A program made the position numbers and the translations under genes. Below, in pieces: positions 42,353-50,994 of a DNA stretch of 64,000 bases. The DNA lies in the NCBI GenBank assembly GCA_036373915.1, contig DASUUU010000044.1:96412-160411 (forward strand). The letters run 5' to 3'. The notes under the pieces were generated by a model. That model had not been told where the DNA came from. It searched no databases and worked only from the letters and a program-made list of their open reading frames with translations. This DNA is from JASLBX01 sp036373915 (lineage in GTDB: Bacteria > Actinomycetota > Actinomycetes > Jiangellales > Jiangellaceae). Position 1 is the stretch's first letter. The number at the start of each line of letters is the position of its first letter.

Positions 42353-42510
42353 CCGGCCTTCTCCCGCTTGAAGTAGGCGACGACGTTCTCCGGATTCGCC
42401 GGGCTGGGCACGATCTGGACGAGCTCCCAACCGTCTTCGCCCCAATTGTCGAGAATCTGTTTTGTAGCGTGCACCAGTACCGGTGCGGTCGCATACTCCC
42501 ACTTAGCCAT
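42349..42510 (-). CDS. DUF4177 small protein (Rv3678A-like)
   Basis: This 53-aa protein matches the DUF4177 pattern: MAKWEYATAPVLVHATKQILDNWG, EDGWELVQIV and a C-terminal VVAYFKREK. The fold is a small alpha/beta domain of unknown role that commonly precedes ridA in actinobacteria. ATG 42510 is chosen because homologues begin MxKWEY; the upstream extension is not conserved-looking. Confidence 0.88.
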   Translation of the reverse strand: MAKWEYATAPVLVHATKQILDNWGEDGWELVQIVPSPANPENVVAYFKREKAG

Positions 42511-42596
42511 GCGGGCGAGCCTACTTGGCGATCGTCCGACCGACGTGGCCGATTCCTTCAAGACCAGCCGCCACCTGCCGCCGTAGCGTCGATCTC

Positions 42597-43484
42597 ATGA
42601 AGACTGTGAATGCCGAAGCACTGGGGACCGCCGAACGGTACCTCCTGCTCAACGCCCGGCTCATCGACCGCCTGCGGTTCGCCTACCACTTCCGGGGCGG
42701 TTCCCCAGCGGCTGTGCGCGCCGCCCTCGCCGCGTACGCGAACACCGACGGCGGGTTCGGCCACGCGCTCGAGCCGGACCTGCGCGGTGCCGGTAGCCAG
42801 CCCCAGCCGGTCGAGGTGGCGTTCCGCATCCTCGACGAGACGGCTTCGGCCGGCGCGCCGTTCGCCGGCCCGTTGGTGCGAGCGGCCTGTGACCACCTGA
42901 TGAGAATCTCGGCGGCGGATGGCGGCGTGCCGTTCGTCCTGCCGTCGGTCCGCGACACACCTGCGGCCCCGTGGTGGCAGTCGGCGGACGACCCGCCGGG
43001 CAACCTCAACCCGACGGCTGCGCTGGCCGGACTGCTGCACAAGCACCGGGTCGACCATCCGTTCGTCGAGCAGGCCACTGCATTCTGCTGGTCACGGATC
43101 GAAGCATTGACCGATACGACACCGTACGAAGCGCACGCAGTGCTGACCTTCCTCGACCACGTACCCGACCGGGACCGCGCGGAAGCCGCGTTCGAACGCT
43201 TCGCACCGCTGGTGAAGCCGCACGTAGAGCTCGATCCGGAGGCGCAAGGGGAGGCGCACTTCCCGCTCGACTTCGCACCCTCGCCGGTTGGGACCGGTCG
43301 GCGGCTGTTCGACGCGGACACCATCGAGCGGCACCTCGACGCGCTGGTGGACGCCCAACGTGGGGACGGGTCGTGGTCCTTCAACTGGCTGGCGTGGACA
43401 CCGGTCGTCCGGCACGAATGGGGCGGCTTCGTCACGGTTGCCCGGTTGTTGACGCTTCGCGCGTATGGTCGCTTCGCCGGCTGA
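42597..43484 (+). CDS. Squalene/prenyltransferase-like alpha-alpha toroid protein
   Basis: The 295-aa product has repeats resembling prenyltransferase/squalene cyclase helical units, including AALAAYANTDGGFGHALEPDLR and AQRGDGSWSFNWLAWTP near the C-terminus (QW-type motif). No catalytic Asp cluster of terpene cyclases (DxDD) is seen, so enzyme activity is doubtful; it may be a binding protein. ATG 42597 begins a clear coding stretch. It is divergent from DUF4177 and convergent with the AraC gene. Confidence 0.75.
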   Translation: MKTVNAEALGTAERYLLLNARLIDRLRFAYHFRGGSPAAVRAALAAYANTDGGFGHALEPDLRGAGSQPQPVEVAFRILDETASAGAPFAGPLVRAACDHLMRISAADGGVPFVLPSVRDTPAAPWWQSADDPPGNLNPTAALAGLLHKHRVDHPFVEQATAFCWSRIEALTDTTPYEAHAVLTFLDHVPDRDRAEAAFERFAPLVKPHVELDPEAQGEAHFPLDFAPSPVGTGRRLFDADTIERHLDALVDAQRGDGSWSFNWLAWTPVVRHEWGGFVTVARLLTLRAYGRFAG

Positions 43485-43499
43485 TTGTCAGGACGTCTA

Positions 43500-44216
43500 T
43501 CAGACGGCCTGCCGGGCCGCCAGCAGCGACGGCGGGCGACCAGAAAGTGCCCGGACCTCGCGGGTGAGGTGGGCTTGGTCGGCGAAGCCGCACGTGGCCG
43601 CCACCTCACCGAGCGGTCGGCCGGCGCCGATCAACCGTAGGGCCCGCTGGAATCGCAGGACGCGGTGCAGCGTCTTGGGTCCGTAGCCGAACGCGTCCTG
43701 GCACAACCGGCGCAGGTGCCGCTCGCTGTACCCGAGATCGGCCGCAAGGCTCCGTCCAGATCCGCCGGCGGCCAGGGCTCGGACCACACCGGCGACTGTG
43801 CGATCCGGCGGCCCCGCGCCGAGTACCCGCGCGGCAATGAGGGCTTCGAGGACGCGCGACCCGTCGGGGGCCACAGCGATGAGGTCGGCGAACCGGCGGG
43901 CGTCACGCTTCCAGATCTCGGCCAGTGGCACCCGAGCATCGCGCAGGGCGCTGGCCGGCAGGCCGAGCACGGCTGCCCCAGCGCCCGGTCGGAAGCGCAC
44001 CGCGGCGAACTGTTCACCCTGCCGGAGGCCGGTTTCGAACGGCCTGGTGTCCGGTCCGGCCACATGGACCGCCTCGTCGTGCGACGACCAGATCAGATCG
44101 ATGCAGCCGTCCGGCACGATCGACTTGACCTGTGCCACCGAACCCTGCCGCGAATCCCAGACGCAGGCCACCCGCCCCGCCAAGGCACGCGTGGCCGGTC
44201 GCTCGCGGTACGTCAT
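43500..44216 (-). CDS. AraC-family regulator with N-terminal sensor domain
   Basis: The 238-aa regulator carries an N-terminal domain with SIVPDGCIDLIW, GPDTRPFET and FRPGAGAAVLGLPASAL, the DUF6597 type. The C-terminal double helix-turn-helix includes SLAADLGYSERHLRRLCQDAFGYGPKTLHRVLRFQRAL in outline and EVAATCGFADQAHLTREVRAL. The ligand and targets are unknown. It is convergent with the toroid protein gene. Confidence 0.9.
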   Translation of the reverse strand: MTYRERPATRALAGRVACVWDSRQGSVAQVKSIVPDGCIDLIWSSHDEAVHVAGPDTRPFETGLRQGEQFAAVRFRPGAGAAVLGLPASALRDARVPLAEIWKRDARRFADLIAVAPDGSRVLEALIAARVLGAGPPDRTVAGVVRALAAGGSGRSLAADLGYSERHLRRLCQDAFGYGPKTLHRVLRFQRALRLIGAGRPLGEVAATCGFADQAHLTREVRALSGRPPSLLAARQAV

Positions 44217-44324
44217 GTACGCACCTTCCCACCTGGCACCGACGCCCGCGCCACGATGGAGGGCCGCCCACCGGGGTTGCCGACGTATCTACATGCACGC
44301 GCACCTGTAGGTAAGGCGGGCCGC

Positions 44325-44375
44325 CTGCCGAACGTGATCAACCGGCCCGCGGCGGGCCGGCTGCCGAACGTGATC
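44325..44375. repeat. Two CTGCCGAACGTGATC repeats around a GC-rich hairpin
   Basis: CTGCCGAACGTGATC occurs at 44325-44339 and again at 44361-44375, directly abutting the stop codon of the reverse-strand Lrp gene. Between them CCGGCCCG and CGGGCCGG (44342-44360) can pair. The repeat is the complement of the unit found after acs and crp. It probably forms the 3' processing or termination site of the Lrp gene. Confidence 0.6.
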
Positions 44376-44888
44376 TCAATCGGCCCACGTGGTGCCGCGC
44401 CCGTCGTGCTCGTCGAAGATCAGCCAGGTGCGGGTCCCTCGGACGCCGTCGATCTCCTGTATACGTTCGAGGACGATGTGCCGCAGCGCCGCATTGTCCG
44501 GCGCCCGCACCAACGCGAGAACGTCGAAGTCACCACCGACGAGCGCGAAGTGCTGGACATACGGCAACTCACCGAGGGCCGCAGCGACCTCCCGCCAGGT
44601 GTTCTGCTGGATCGTCAGCAGCACATACGCGCTGGTGCCGAGCCCGGCCCGCTCGGGATCGACCTCGGCGGTGAATCCCGCGATCACCCCGTCGGCGATC
44701 AACCGGTCCACCCGCGCGTAGGCGTTCGCCCGGGACACATGCGCCCGCTCGGCGAGGGCACGGATCGAAAGCCGCCCATCGTTTGTCAGCTCGGCGAGCA
44801 GCCGTCGGTCGACATCGTCGAGGTCACGGGCCGATCGTCCCGTCCGCCACGCGTGTCCAGGCTCTGGCCAAGACGTCTGGTCGCTCAT
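44376..44888 (-). CDS. bkdR: Lrp/AsnC-family regulator (BkdR-like)
   Basis: The 170-aa regulator has an N-terminal HTH (DLDDVDRRLLAELTNDGRLS, ALAERAHVSRANAYARVDRL) and a C-terminal RAM domain (YVLLTIQQNTWREVAAALGEL, ALVGGDFDVLALVRAPD). The residue pattern and divergent position next to bkdABC match BkdR, which responds to branched-chain amino acids in other bacteria. It probably controls the facing operon through the palindrome at 44932-44947. Confidence 0.88.
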   Translation of the reverse strand: MSDQTSWPEPGHAWRTGRSARDLDDVDRRLLAELTNDGRLSIRALAERAHVSRANAYARVDRLIADGVIAGFTAEVDPERAGLGTSAYVLLTIQQNTWREVAAALGELPYVQHFALVGGDFDVLALVRAPDNAALRHIVLERIQEIDGVRGTRTWLIFDEHDGRGTTWAD

Positions 44889-44931
44889 CGGCCTCTCCGG
44901 GAGCCATCTGTCGCTGATTCACCACGAACGT

Positions 44932-44947
44932 TGAGATGACTATCTCA
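44932..44947. promoter_or_regulatory. Palindromic operator candidate between bkdR and bkdA
   Basis: TGAGAT and ATCTCA are separated by GACT, forming an inverted repeat in the 113-bp gap between the divergent regulator and the E1 alpha gene. Lrp-family proteins bind such AT-richer palindromes. A TTGAGA -35-like hexamer begins at 44931. The arrangement fits autoregulation and control of bkd by BkdR. Confidence 0.45.
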
Positions 44948-45001
44948 TGCGTCGCACGATTGGAGACCAAACCGGGGCCCGCACAGAAGGGGTGACCTTC
45001 G

Positions 45002-46162
45002 ATGACCACCCGAGCCACTGGGCCGGCCGCCGCGCGCCAGGCTGCCTCCGCACCGGCCGCTACCGGAGTAGGCGACGTCGCCGGACGGCTGCTGCCCGCG
45101 GGCACGCCGATCCAGTTCCTCGATGACGACGGCAAACCGACCGCCAAGGAGCGCCGCGGCTCGTACCAGGAACCCAGCACCGAACTGCTCGCCGATGCCT
45201 ACCGGCGGATGGTGGTCGGGCGCCGCTTCGACGCCCAGGCCACGGCGCTGACCAAGCAGGGACGTCTTGCCGTGTATCCGTCGAGCCACGGCCAGGAGGC
45301 CTGTCAGATCGGCGGCGTGCTCGCCCTGCGGCCCACCGACTGGCTGTTCCCGACCTACCGCGACTCGATGGCGTTGATCACCCGCGACATCGATCCGGTC
45401 GAGGCGTTGACCCTGCTTCGCGGCGACTGGCATTGCGGCTACGACCCGCAAGCGCACCGCACCGCGCCGCAATGCACGCCGCTCGCCACCCACATCCCGC
45501 ACGCGGTCGGCTTGGCATATGCGGCCAAGCGGCGCGGCGAGGACACCGTGGCGATGGTGTTCGTCGGGGACGGCGGCACCAGCGAGGGCGACTTCCACGA
45601 GGGCCTCAACTTCGCCGCCGTCTACCAGGCGCCGGTCGTCTTCGTGATCCAGAACAACAGGTTCGCGATCTCGGTCCCGTTGTCCATGCAGACCGCCGCA
45701 CCTGCGCTCGCCTACAAGGGAGTCGGGTACGGCATCCGCAGCGAGCAGGTCGACGGCAACGACGCGGCGGCGGTGCTGGCGGTCCTGCAGCACGCCGTCG
45801 AGAGCGCACGGGCGGGCGAGGGTCCGTTCCTCGTCGAGGCGCACACCTACCGGATCGAGGCGCACACCAATGCCGACGACGCCAGCCGGTACCGCGACGC
45901 CGACGAGGTGGCCGCCTGGGAGCGGCGCGACCCGATCGCCCGTCTCGAGACGTACCTGCTCTCCACCGGAGCCCTGACCGACGAGGACATCGGTGGAGCC
46001 CGCAAGCAGGCCGAGGTCTTCGCCGGACAGGTCCGCGACGGGCTCAACGCCGACCCGAAGGTCGACCCGCTCGAGCTGTTCGACCACGTGTACGCAGAGC
46101 CGACGCCGCAACTGCGCGAGCAGCGCGGCTGGCTGGCTGAGGAGCTGGAAGGAGACGCCTGA
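45002..46162 (+). CDS. bkdA: Branched-chain 2-oxo acid dehydrogenase E1 alpha
   Basis: The 386-aa TPP-dependent subunit decarboxylates branched 2-oxo acids with the beta subunit. TPP/Mg motif GDGGTSEGDFHEGLNFAAVY to NNRFAIS and the phosphorylation-loop region AHTNADDASRYRD (YRIEAHT before it) are present. An Ala-rich N-terminal leader precedes the domain. AAGGGGTGA stands upstream of the ATG. It overlaps bkdB by one base (TGATG). Confidence 0.93.
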   Translation: MTTRATGPAAARQAASAPAATGVGDVAGRLLPAGTPIQFLDDDGKPTAKERRGSYQEPSTELLADAYRRMVVGRRFDAQATALTKQGRLAVYPSSHGQEACQIGGVLALRPTDWLFPTYRDSMALITRDIDPVEALTLLRGDWHCGYDPQAHRTAPQCTPLATHIPHAVGLAYAAKRRGEDTVAMVFVGDGGTSEGDFHEGLNFAAVYQAPVVFVIQNNRFAISVPLSMQTAAPALAYKGVGYGIRSEQVDGNDAAAVLAVLQHAVESARAGEGPFLVEAHTYRIEAHTNADDASRYRDADEVAAWERRDPIARLETYLLSTGALTDEDIGGARKQAEVFAGQVRDGLNADPKVDPLELFDHVYAEPTPQLREQRGWLAEELEGDA

Positions 46163-47175
46163 TGCCCACTCTCACCATGGCGCAGGCCCTCAACGCGGCC
46201 CTGCGCGACGCCATGACCGACGACGAGTCGGTGGTCGTCTTCGGTGAGGACGTCGGCGCGCTCGGTGGTGTCTTCCGGATCACCGACGGGCTGACCCGCG
46301 ACTTCGGCGAGGACCGCTGCTTCGACACCCCGCTGGCCGAGAGCGGCATCGTGGGGTTCGCCCTCGGCATGGCGATGAATGGGTTCAAGCCCGTGGTCGA
46401 GATGCAGTTCGACGCGTTCGCCTATCCCGCGTTCGAGCAGCTCGTCTCTCACGTGGCCAAGATGCGCAACCGCACTCGCGGCGCGGTTAACGTCCCGATG
46501 GTCATCCGGGTGCCGTACGCCGGTGGAATCGGCGGAGTCGAGCATCACAGCGACTCGTCCGAGGCCTACTACGCCCAGACTCCCGGCCTCAAGGTCGTAA
46601 CCCCGGCCACCGTTGAGGACGCGTACTCTCTGCTCCGCGAGGCGATCGACGATCCCGACCCGGTCGTGTTCATGGAGCCCAAGAAGCTGTACTGGTCCAA
46701 GGCCGAGGTGTCGTTGCCGGCCCGGACCGAGCCGTTCGGCCGGGCGGCGATCCGCCGTAGCGGCACCGACGCAACCCTCGTCGCATACGGCCCCACGGTG
46801 CCGGTCGCGCTCGAAGCAGCAAGCGCGGCCGAGGACGAAGGCTGGAACCTCGAAGTCGTCGACCTGCGCTCGATCGTCCCGTTCGACGACGACACCGTCA
46901 CGGCATCGGTTCGTAAGACCGGCCGGTGCGTCGTCGTATCCGAAGCGGCCGGCTTCGCCGGTGTCAGCGCGGAGATCGCCGCCCGGGTCCAGGAACGCTG
47001 CTTCCACTCACTCGCCGCGCCCGTTCTGCGCGTCACCGGCTGGGACATCCCGTACCCGCCGCCGATCATCGAAAAGCACCACCTGCCAGGAGTCGACCGA
47101 GTGCTCGACACCGTGGCCCGCCTGCAATGGGACGACGAGCCGGACCACCGGTTCCTCGAGGCGGTACCGGCATGA
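46162..47175 (+). CDS. bkdB: Branched-chain 2-oxo acid dehydrogenase E1 beta
   Basis: The 337-aa transketolase-like subunit has MAQALNAALRDAMTDDESVV, GEDVGALGGVFRITDGL, DTPLAESGIVGFALGMA and a C-terminal transketolase domain (GPTVPVALEAASAAEDEG, VVSEAAGFAGVSAEIAARV). It pairs with the alpha subunit to make the active E1 tetramer. Its stop overlaps the bkdC start (ATGA). Confidence 0.94.
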   Translation: MPTLTMAQALNAALRDAMTDDESVVVFGEDVGALGGVFRITDGLTRDFGEDRCFDTPLAESGIVGFALGMAMNGFKPVVEMQFDAFAYPAFEQLVSHVAKMRNRTRGAVNVPMVIRVPYAGGIGGVEHHSDSSEAYYAQTPGLKVVTPATVEDAYSLLREAIDDPDPVVFMEPKKLYWSKAEVSLPARTEPFGRAAIRRSGTDATLVAYGPTVPVALEAASAAEDEGWNLEVVDLRSIVPFDDDTVTASVRKTGRCVVVSEAAGFAGVSAEIAARVQERCFHSLAAPVLRVTGWDIPYPPPIIEKHHLPGVDRVLDTVARLQWDDEPDHRFLEAVPA

Positions 47176-48527
47176 CGACCACCACGTCGGTCTTCTCGCT
47201 TCCCGACCTGGGCGAGGGGCTGACCGAAGCCGAGATCCTCAATTGGCGGGTCGCCGAGGGGGACCCGGTGCGTGTCGACGACATCGTCGTCGAGGTCGAG
47301 ACGGCCAAGGCCGCGGTCGAGGTTCCGTGCCCGTACGCGGGTACTGTCGCCGCGTTGCACGGCTCCGCAGGCGACATCATCGCCGTGGGCCAGCCGCTGC
47401 TCACCATCACGCCGTCGGACGATGCCGCGGCCCGCGCCGCCGAGGTCGTCCGGGCCGAGGAGCGGGCCGGGTCCGGAGCCGTGCTCGTCGGGTACGGCAC
47501 CACGACAGGCAACAGGTCGTCGCGCCGCGCCGCTCGCCGCGGGCGCCGCGGGCCGGCGTCCCACGCGGCGAATGGCTCTGCCGCCGTGCCGGCGAGCACA
47601 CCCGCTGAGGCCATCCCATCGCCAGGCACGACGGCGCCGTCGCGGGCGGCGGCGTCCCCTCCCGCGCCACGGGTGATCTCCCCCGTGGTGCGCCGGCTCG
47701 CTCGCGAGCGTGGCCTGGACCTGTCTTCGCTGAATGGGTCCGGACCAGCTGGAGTGATCTTGCGACGCGACGTGGAGGCGGCCGCCGGCCCGGCGCCCGC
47801 GGTAGCCGCGCCGGTCGCCGAGGACGCCGGGACGGCCCGCGGGTTGGTCGACCGGCGCATCCCGCTGCGGGGCACGCGCCGGGCCATCGCCGACAAGCTG
47901 TCCACCAGCCGCCATGAGATCCCCGATGTGACGACCTGGGTCGACGTCGACGCCACCGGGTTGATCGACGCCCGTGAGGCTCTGCGTGCAGCCCATCCGA
48001 ATCTCGGGCTGATGGCATTGCTGGCCCGGTTCGTCGTGGCCGGGTTGATGCGGTACCCGGAGCTGAACGCGTCCGTCGACGGTGACGAGATCGTCCAGCA
48101 CGGTCACATCAACCTCGGCTTCGCCGCGCAGACCGAGCGCGGGCTCGTCGTTCCGGTGATCAAGAACGCCCACCGGATGACGACCGTCCACCTCGGCGAG
48201 CAGATCGCCAGGCTGACCGCGGCCGCCAGAGCGGGCAAGATCAGCCCGTCCGAACTCACCGGCGGGACCGTCACGTTGAACAACTACGGCGTGTTCGGCG
48301 TCGACGGCTCGACGCCGATCATCAACCATCCGGAGGCGGCACTTATCGGCGTAGGACGGATCGTCGACAAGCCGTGGGCGGTCGACGGCCAGTTGGCCGT
48401 CCGCAAGGTGACCCAGCTGTCCCTGACGTTCGATCATCGGGTTTGCGACGGTGGCACGGCCGGCGGGTTGCTGCGCTACATCGCAGACTGTGTCGAGCGA
48501 CCGGTTGGCCTGCTAGCCGACGTCTAG
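47172..48527 (+). CDS. bkdC: Branched-chain 2-oxo acid dehydrogenase E2 (lipoyl acyltransferase)
   Basis: The 451-aa E2 has an N-terminal lipoyl domain with the modified lysine in VETAKAAVEVP, an Ala/Arg/Pro-rich linker, a peripheral-subunit-binding domain (RRLARERGLDLSSLNGSGPAGVILRRDVE, in outline) and a C-terminal catalytic domain ending with DHRVCDGGTAG, which carries the active-site His. It transfers the acyl group to CoA. ATG 47172 is used; a longer frame upstream is a shadow in bkdB. No E3 gene is present, so E3 is supplied elsewhere. Confidence 0.94.
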   Translation: MTTTTSVFSLPDLGEGLTEAEILNWRVAEGDPVRVDDIVVEVETAKAAVEVPCPYAGTVAALHGSAGDIIAVGQPLLTITPSDDAAARAAEVVRAEERAGSGAVLVGYGTTTGNRSSRRAARRGRRGPASHAANGSAAVPASTPAEAIPSPGTTAPSRAAASPPAPRVISPVVRRLARERGLDLSSLNGSGPAGVILRRDVEAAAGPAPAVAAPVAEDAGTARGLVDRRIPLRGTRRAIADKLSTSRHEIPDVTTWVDVDATGLIDAREALRAAHPNLGLMALLARFVVAGLMRYPELNASVDGDEIVQHGHINLGFAAQTERGLVVPVIKNAHRMTTVHLGEQIARLTAAARAGKISPSELTGGTVTLNNYGVFGVDGSTPIINHPEAALIGVGRIVDKPWAVDGQLAVRKVTQLSLTFDHRVCDGGTAGGLLRYIADCVERPVGLLADV

Positions 48528-48828
48528 CTGCGGACAGCCCGGATTCGGACATTCAACCCATTAGCCCCGCCATTGCCGTTGATCTCGCGAGTCAAATCGC
48601 TCCGTGCTGATCAAACCGCCAGCATGGCGGCCGAAATCTCATGATCACCGACGATCCGATCAGCAAGGAACGAAATGATCAGCAAGGTTGCGAGGAGCGA
48701 GCGCGGCTGCAAGCCACTCGCTGCCCAGCAGGTGCGAATGCCGGAACTCCACCGCCGGCGCGGGTCGGAATGCATCAGCCAACCAACCTCGGCGGACACC
48801 GGCATCGCCTACGCTGCCAATGGTGAGC
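48528..48828. repeat. 301-nt intergenic stretch with GATC repeats
   Basis: No gene is credible here. It contains TGATCA sites at about 48608, 48641 and 48676 and the direct repeat GATCAGCAAGG at 48658-48668 and 48677-48687, 19 nt apart, plus CCGCCAGCATGGCGG (stem CCGCC/GGCGG). These resemble the GATC palindromes beside other genes. No promoter is convincing for the ATPase gene downstream. Confidence 0.45.
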
Positions 48829-49812
48829 ATGGACGAACGGCACTGGGAGGGCGTGCGGCTGCACGTCGTCACCGGTAAGGGTGGCACCGGCAAGACTACG
48901 GTCGCCGCCGCCCTGGCGCTTGCCCTTGCCGCGGGCGGGCGCAAGGTCCTGCTCGTCGAGGTCGAAGAGCGCCAGGGACTGGCCCAGCTGTTCGACGTCC
49001 CCCCGTTGCCGTACGACGAGCGCAAGCTCGCCGTGGCACCGAGCGGCGGCGATGTGTACGGCCTCGCGGTAGACGCACACGCGGCGATGAACGAGTACCT
49101 CGAGATGTACTACCACCTCGGCCGAGCCGGACGCGTTCTCGACCGGATGGGGGTCATCGACTTCGCGACGACGATCGCCCCCGGGCTGCGAGACGTGTTG
49201 CTGACCGGAAAGACGTACGAGGTAGCCCGGCGCACGGCCGGTGGCCACCCGGTCTACGACGCCGTCGTGCTCGACGCGCCACCTACTGGGCGTATCACCC
49301 GATTCCTCAACGTGACGGCCGCGGTGTCCTCACTCGCCCGAGTCGGCCCGGTGAACCGGCACGCCCGACTGACCATGGACCTGATCCGCAGCCCGCAGAC
49401 GGCGGTGCATGTCGTCACGCTCCTGGAGGAGATGCCGGTCCAGGAGACGCTCGACTCCATCGACGATCTGCGCAACGCCGCGATCCCGGTCGGTGCCGTC
49501 GTGGTGAACCAGGTCCGGGAGCAGTACCTGACCAACCGCGACCTGCTTGCTGCCCGGAAGGCCCGGCTTGATCGGGACACGATTCGCACCGGCTTGGCGG
49601 CAGCCGGGCTGCCGGCGACCGACACCGCCGTCGAGCAACTCGTGATCGAAGCCGCGGAGCATGCCGAACGCGTCGACCTGGAAGCCGAGCAGCGGGCACT
49701 GATAGACAAGGCCGGCCGCCCGGTCTACCAGCTGCCACGCGTCGCCGCGGGCATCGACCTCACCGCGCTGTACGAGCTCGCAGAGGCACTCGCCGGCCAG
49801 GGCGCGGCATGA
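48829..49812 (+). CDS. ArsA/GET3-like anion-transporting ATPase 1 (Rv3679-like)
   Basis: The 327-aa P-loop ATPase begins at ATG 48829; GTG 48823 and ATG 48820 are close alternatives. The Walker A is GKGGTGKTT in VVTGKGGTGKTTVAAAL, with switch motif VLDAPPTGRITRFLN. Rv3679/Rv3680-type proteins form a heteromeric complex linked in mycobacteria to the export of polyphenols or glycerol-shunt products; the role here is inferred from order. The stop overlaps the next start (ATGA). Confidence 0.9.
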   Translation: MDERHWEGVRLHVVTGKGGTGKTTVAAALALALAAGGRKVLLVEVEERQGLAQLFDVPPLPYDERKLAVAPSGGDVYGLAVDAHAAMNEYLEMYYHLGRAGRVLDRMGVIDFATTIAPGLRDVLLTGKTYEVARRTAGGHPVYDAVVLDAPPTGRITRFLNVTAAVSSLARVGPVNRHARLTMDLIRSPQTAVHVVTLLEEMPVQETLDSIDDLRNAAIPVGAVVVNQVREQYLTNRDLLAARKARLDRDTIRTGLAAAGLPATDTAVEQLVIEAAEHAERVDLEAEQRALIDKAGRPVYQLPRVAAGIDLTALYELAEALAGQGAA

Positions 49813-50939
49813 GGCGGCCACCAGCTCTCGAGGTCGACCGGATGCTCGGCGATCCGCGGATCCGCATCGTCGTGACCTGCGGCTCCGGCGGGGTCGGCAA
49901 GACGACGACCGCCGCCGCGCTCGCCGTCCGAGCCGCTGAGCAGGGCCGCCGCACCGTCGTGCTGACGATCGACCCCGCGCGCCGGCTGGCCAATTCAATG
50001 GGCTTGACCGAACTGGACAACACCCCCCGGGAGGTGAACGGCGTCGACGTGTCGGCCGGTGGCCGGCTGGACGCGATGATGCTCGACATGAAGCGGACGT
50101 TCGACGAGGTCGTCGAGTCGCACGCCACGCCGGAGCGCGCACGCCAGATCCTGGCCAATCCCTTCTACCAGGCGCTCTCGTCCTCGTTCGCGGGTACGCA
50201 GGAGTACATGGCGATGGAGAAGCTCGGGCAACTCCGGCAGCGCGACGATTGGGACCTGATCGTGGTGGACACACCACCGTCGCGGTCCGCGCTGGACTTC
50301 CTCGACGCTCCCGAGCGGCTCGGCTCCTTCCTCGACGGGCGGCTGATCCGCCTGCTGAGCGCACCCGCCCGGGCGGGAGGGCGAGCGTACCTGCGGGTCT
50401 TCTCGGTGGGGATGTCGATGCTGACGTCCGTGGCCACCAGAATCCTCGGAGGGGAACTGCTGCGTGACGTCCAGACGTTCGTCTCGGCCCTCGACACCAT
50501 GTTCGGCGGGTTCAGGGAACGGGCGGACGAGACGTACGCGTTGCTCAAGCGGCCCGAGACCGCGTTCGTGGTCGTCGCCATCCCGCAGCCGGACGCCTTG
50601 CGCGAAGCGTCCTACTTCGTCGAGCGCCTCGAGGCCGACGGCATGCCGCTGTCCGGACTGGTACTCAACCGGGTACACGCCAGCGGCGCTGGAGGCATCA
50701 GCGAGGACGAGACCCGCGCCGGTGTCGAACGGCTCGCAAGCCGGCGTGAGCACCGACTCACGGCCGGGCTACTCAGGATTCACGCCGAGCGGTTGACGCT
50801 GGCCGGCCAGGATCAGCGCTTAGCCGAACGCTTCACCGCCGCGCACCCGCTCGTTCCCGTCGCCCGGGTGCCGGCCCTCGCCGGTGACATCCACGACCTG
50901 GCCGGTCTGCGTCACATGGGACAGCTCCTCATCGATTGA
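49809..50939 (+). CDS. ArsA/GET3-like anion-transporting ATPase 2 (Rv3680-like)
   Basis: The 376-aa partner has Walker A GSGGVGKTTTAAALA, DPARRLANSMGL and VVDTPPSRSALDFLDAPERL. The central region (SSSFAGTQEYMAMEKL) and C-terminal helices are typical of the family. It is coupled to the preceding ATPase by a 4-nt overlap; the two probably form a complex. A TTA codon is at 50820. Its stop is the TGA of a TGATCATG palindrome. Confidence 0.9.
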   Translation: MRRPPALEVDRMLGDPRIRIVVTCGSGGVGKTTTAAALAVRAAEQGRRTVVLTIDPARRLANSMGLTELDNTPREVNGVDVSAGGRLDAMMLDMKRTFDEVVESHATPERARQILANPFYQALSSSFAGTQEYMAMEKLGQLRQRDDWDLIVVDTPPSRSALDFLDAPERLGSFLDGRLIRLLSAPARAGGRAYLRVFSVGMSMLTSVATRILGGELLRDVQTFVSALDTMFGGFRERADETYALLKRPETAFVVVAIPQPDALREASYFVERLEADGMPLSGLVLNRVHASGAGGISEDETRAGVERLASRREHRLTAGLLRIHAERLTLAGQDQRLAERFTAAHPLVPVARVPALAGDIHDLAGLRHMGQLLID

Positions 50940-50994
50940 TCATGCACGGCCGGCCCTTCCGGTGGCCAGGTGGGAACATCCGCCCATGATCAAT
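50935..50994. repeat. TGATCATG palindrome element (copy C, short)
   Basis: ATTGATCATG (50935-50944) and CATGATCAAT (50985-50994) are perfect 10-bp arms around a 40-nt loop between the convergent ATPase and whiB genes. Each arm contains the stop codon (TGA of TTGATCATG) of the neighbouring gene. The interior differs from copies A and B, so only the outer core is shared. Confidence 0.75.

Noticed and set aside
46569..48437. Reverse frame across bkdB/bkdC
   Set aside because: Shadow of the E1 beta and E2 genes; no ribosome site or motif.
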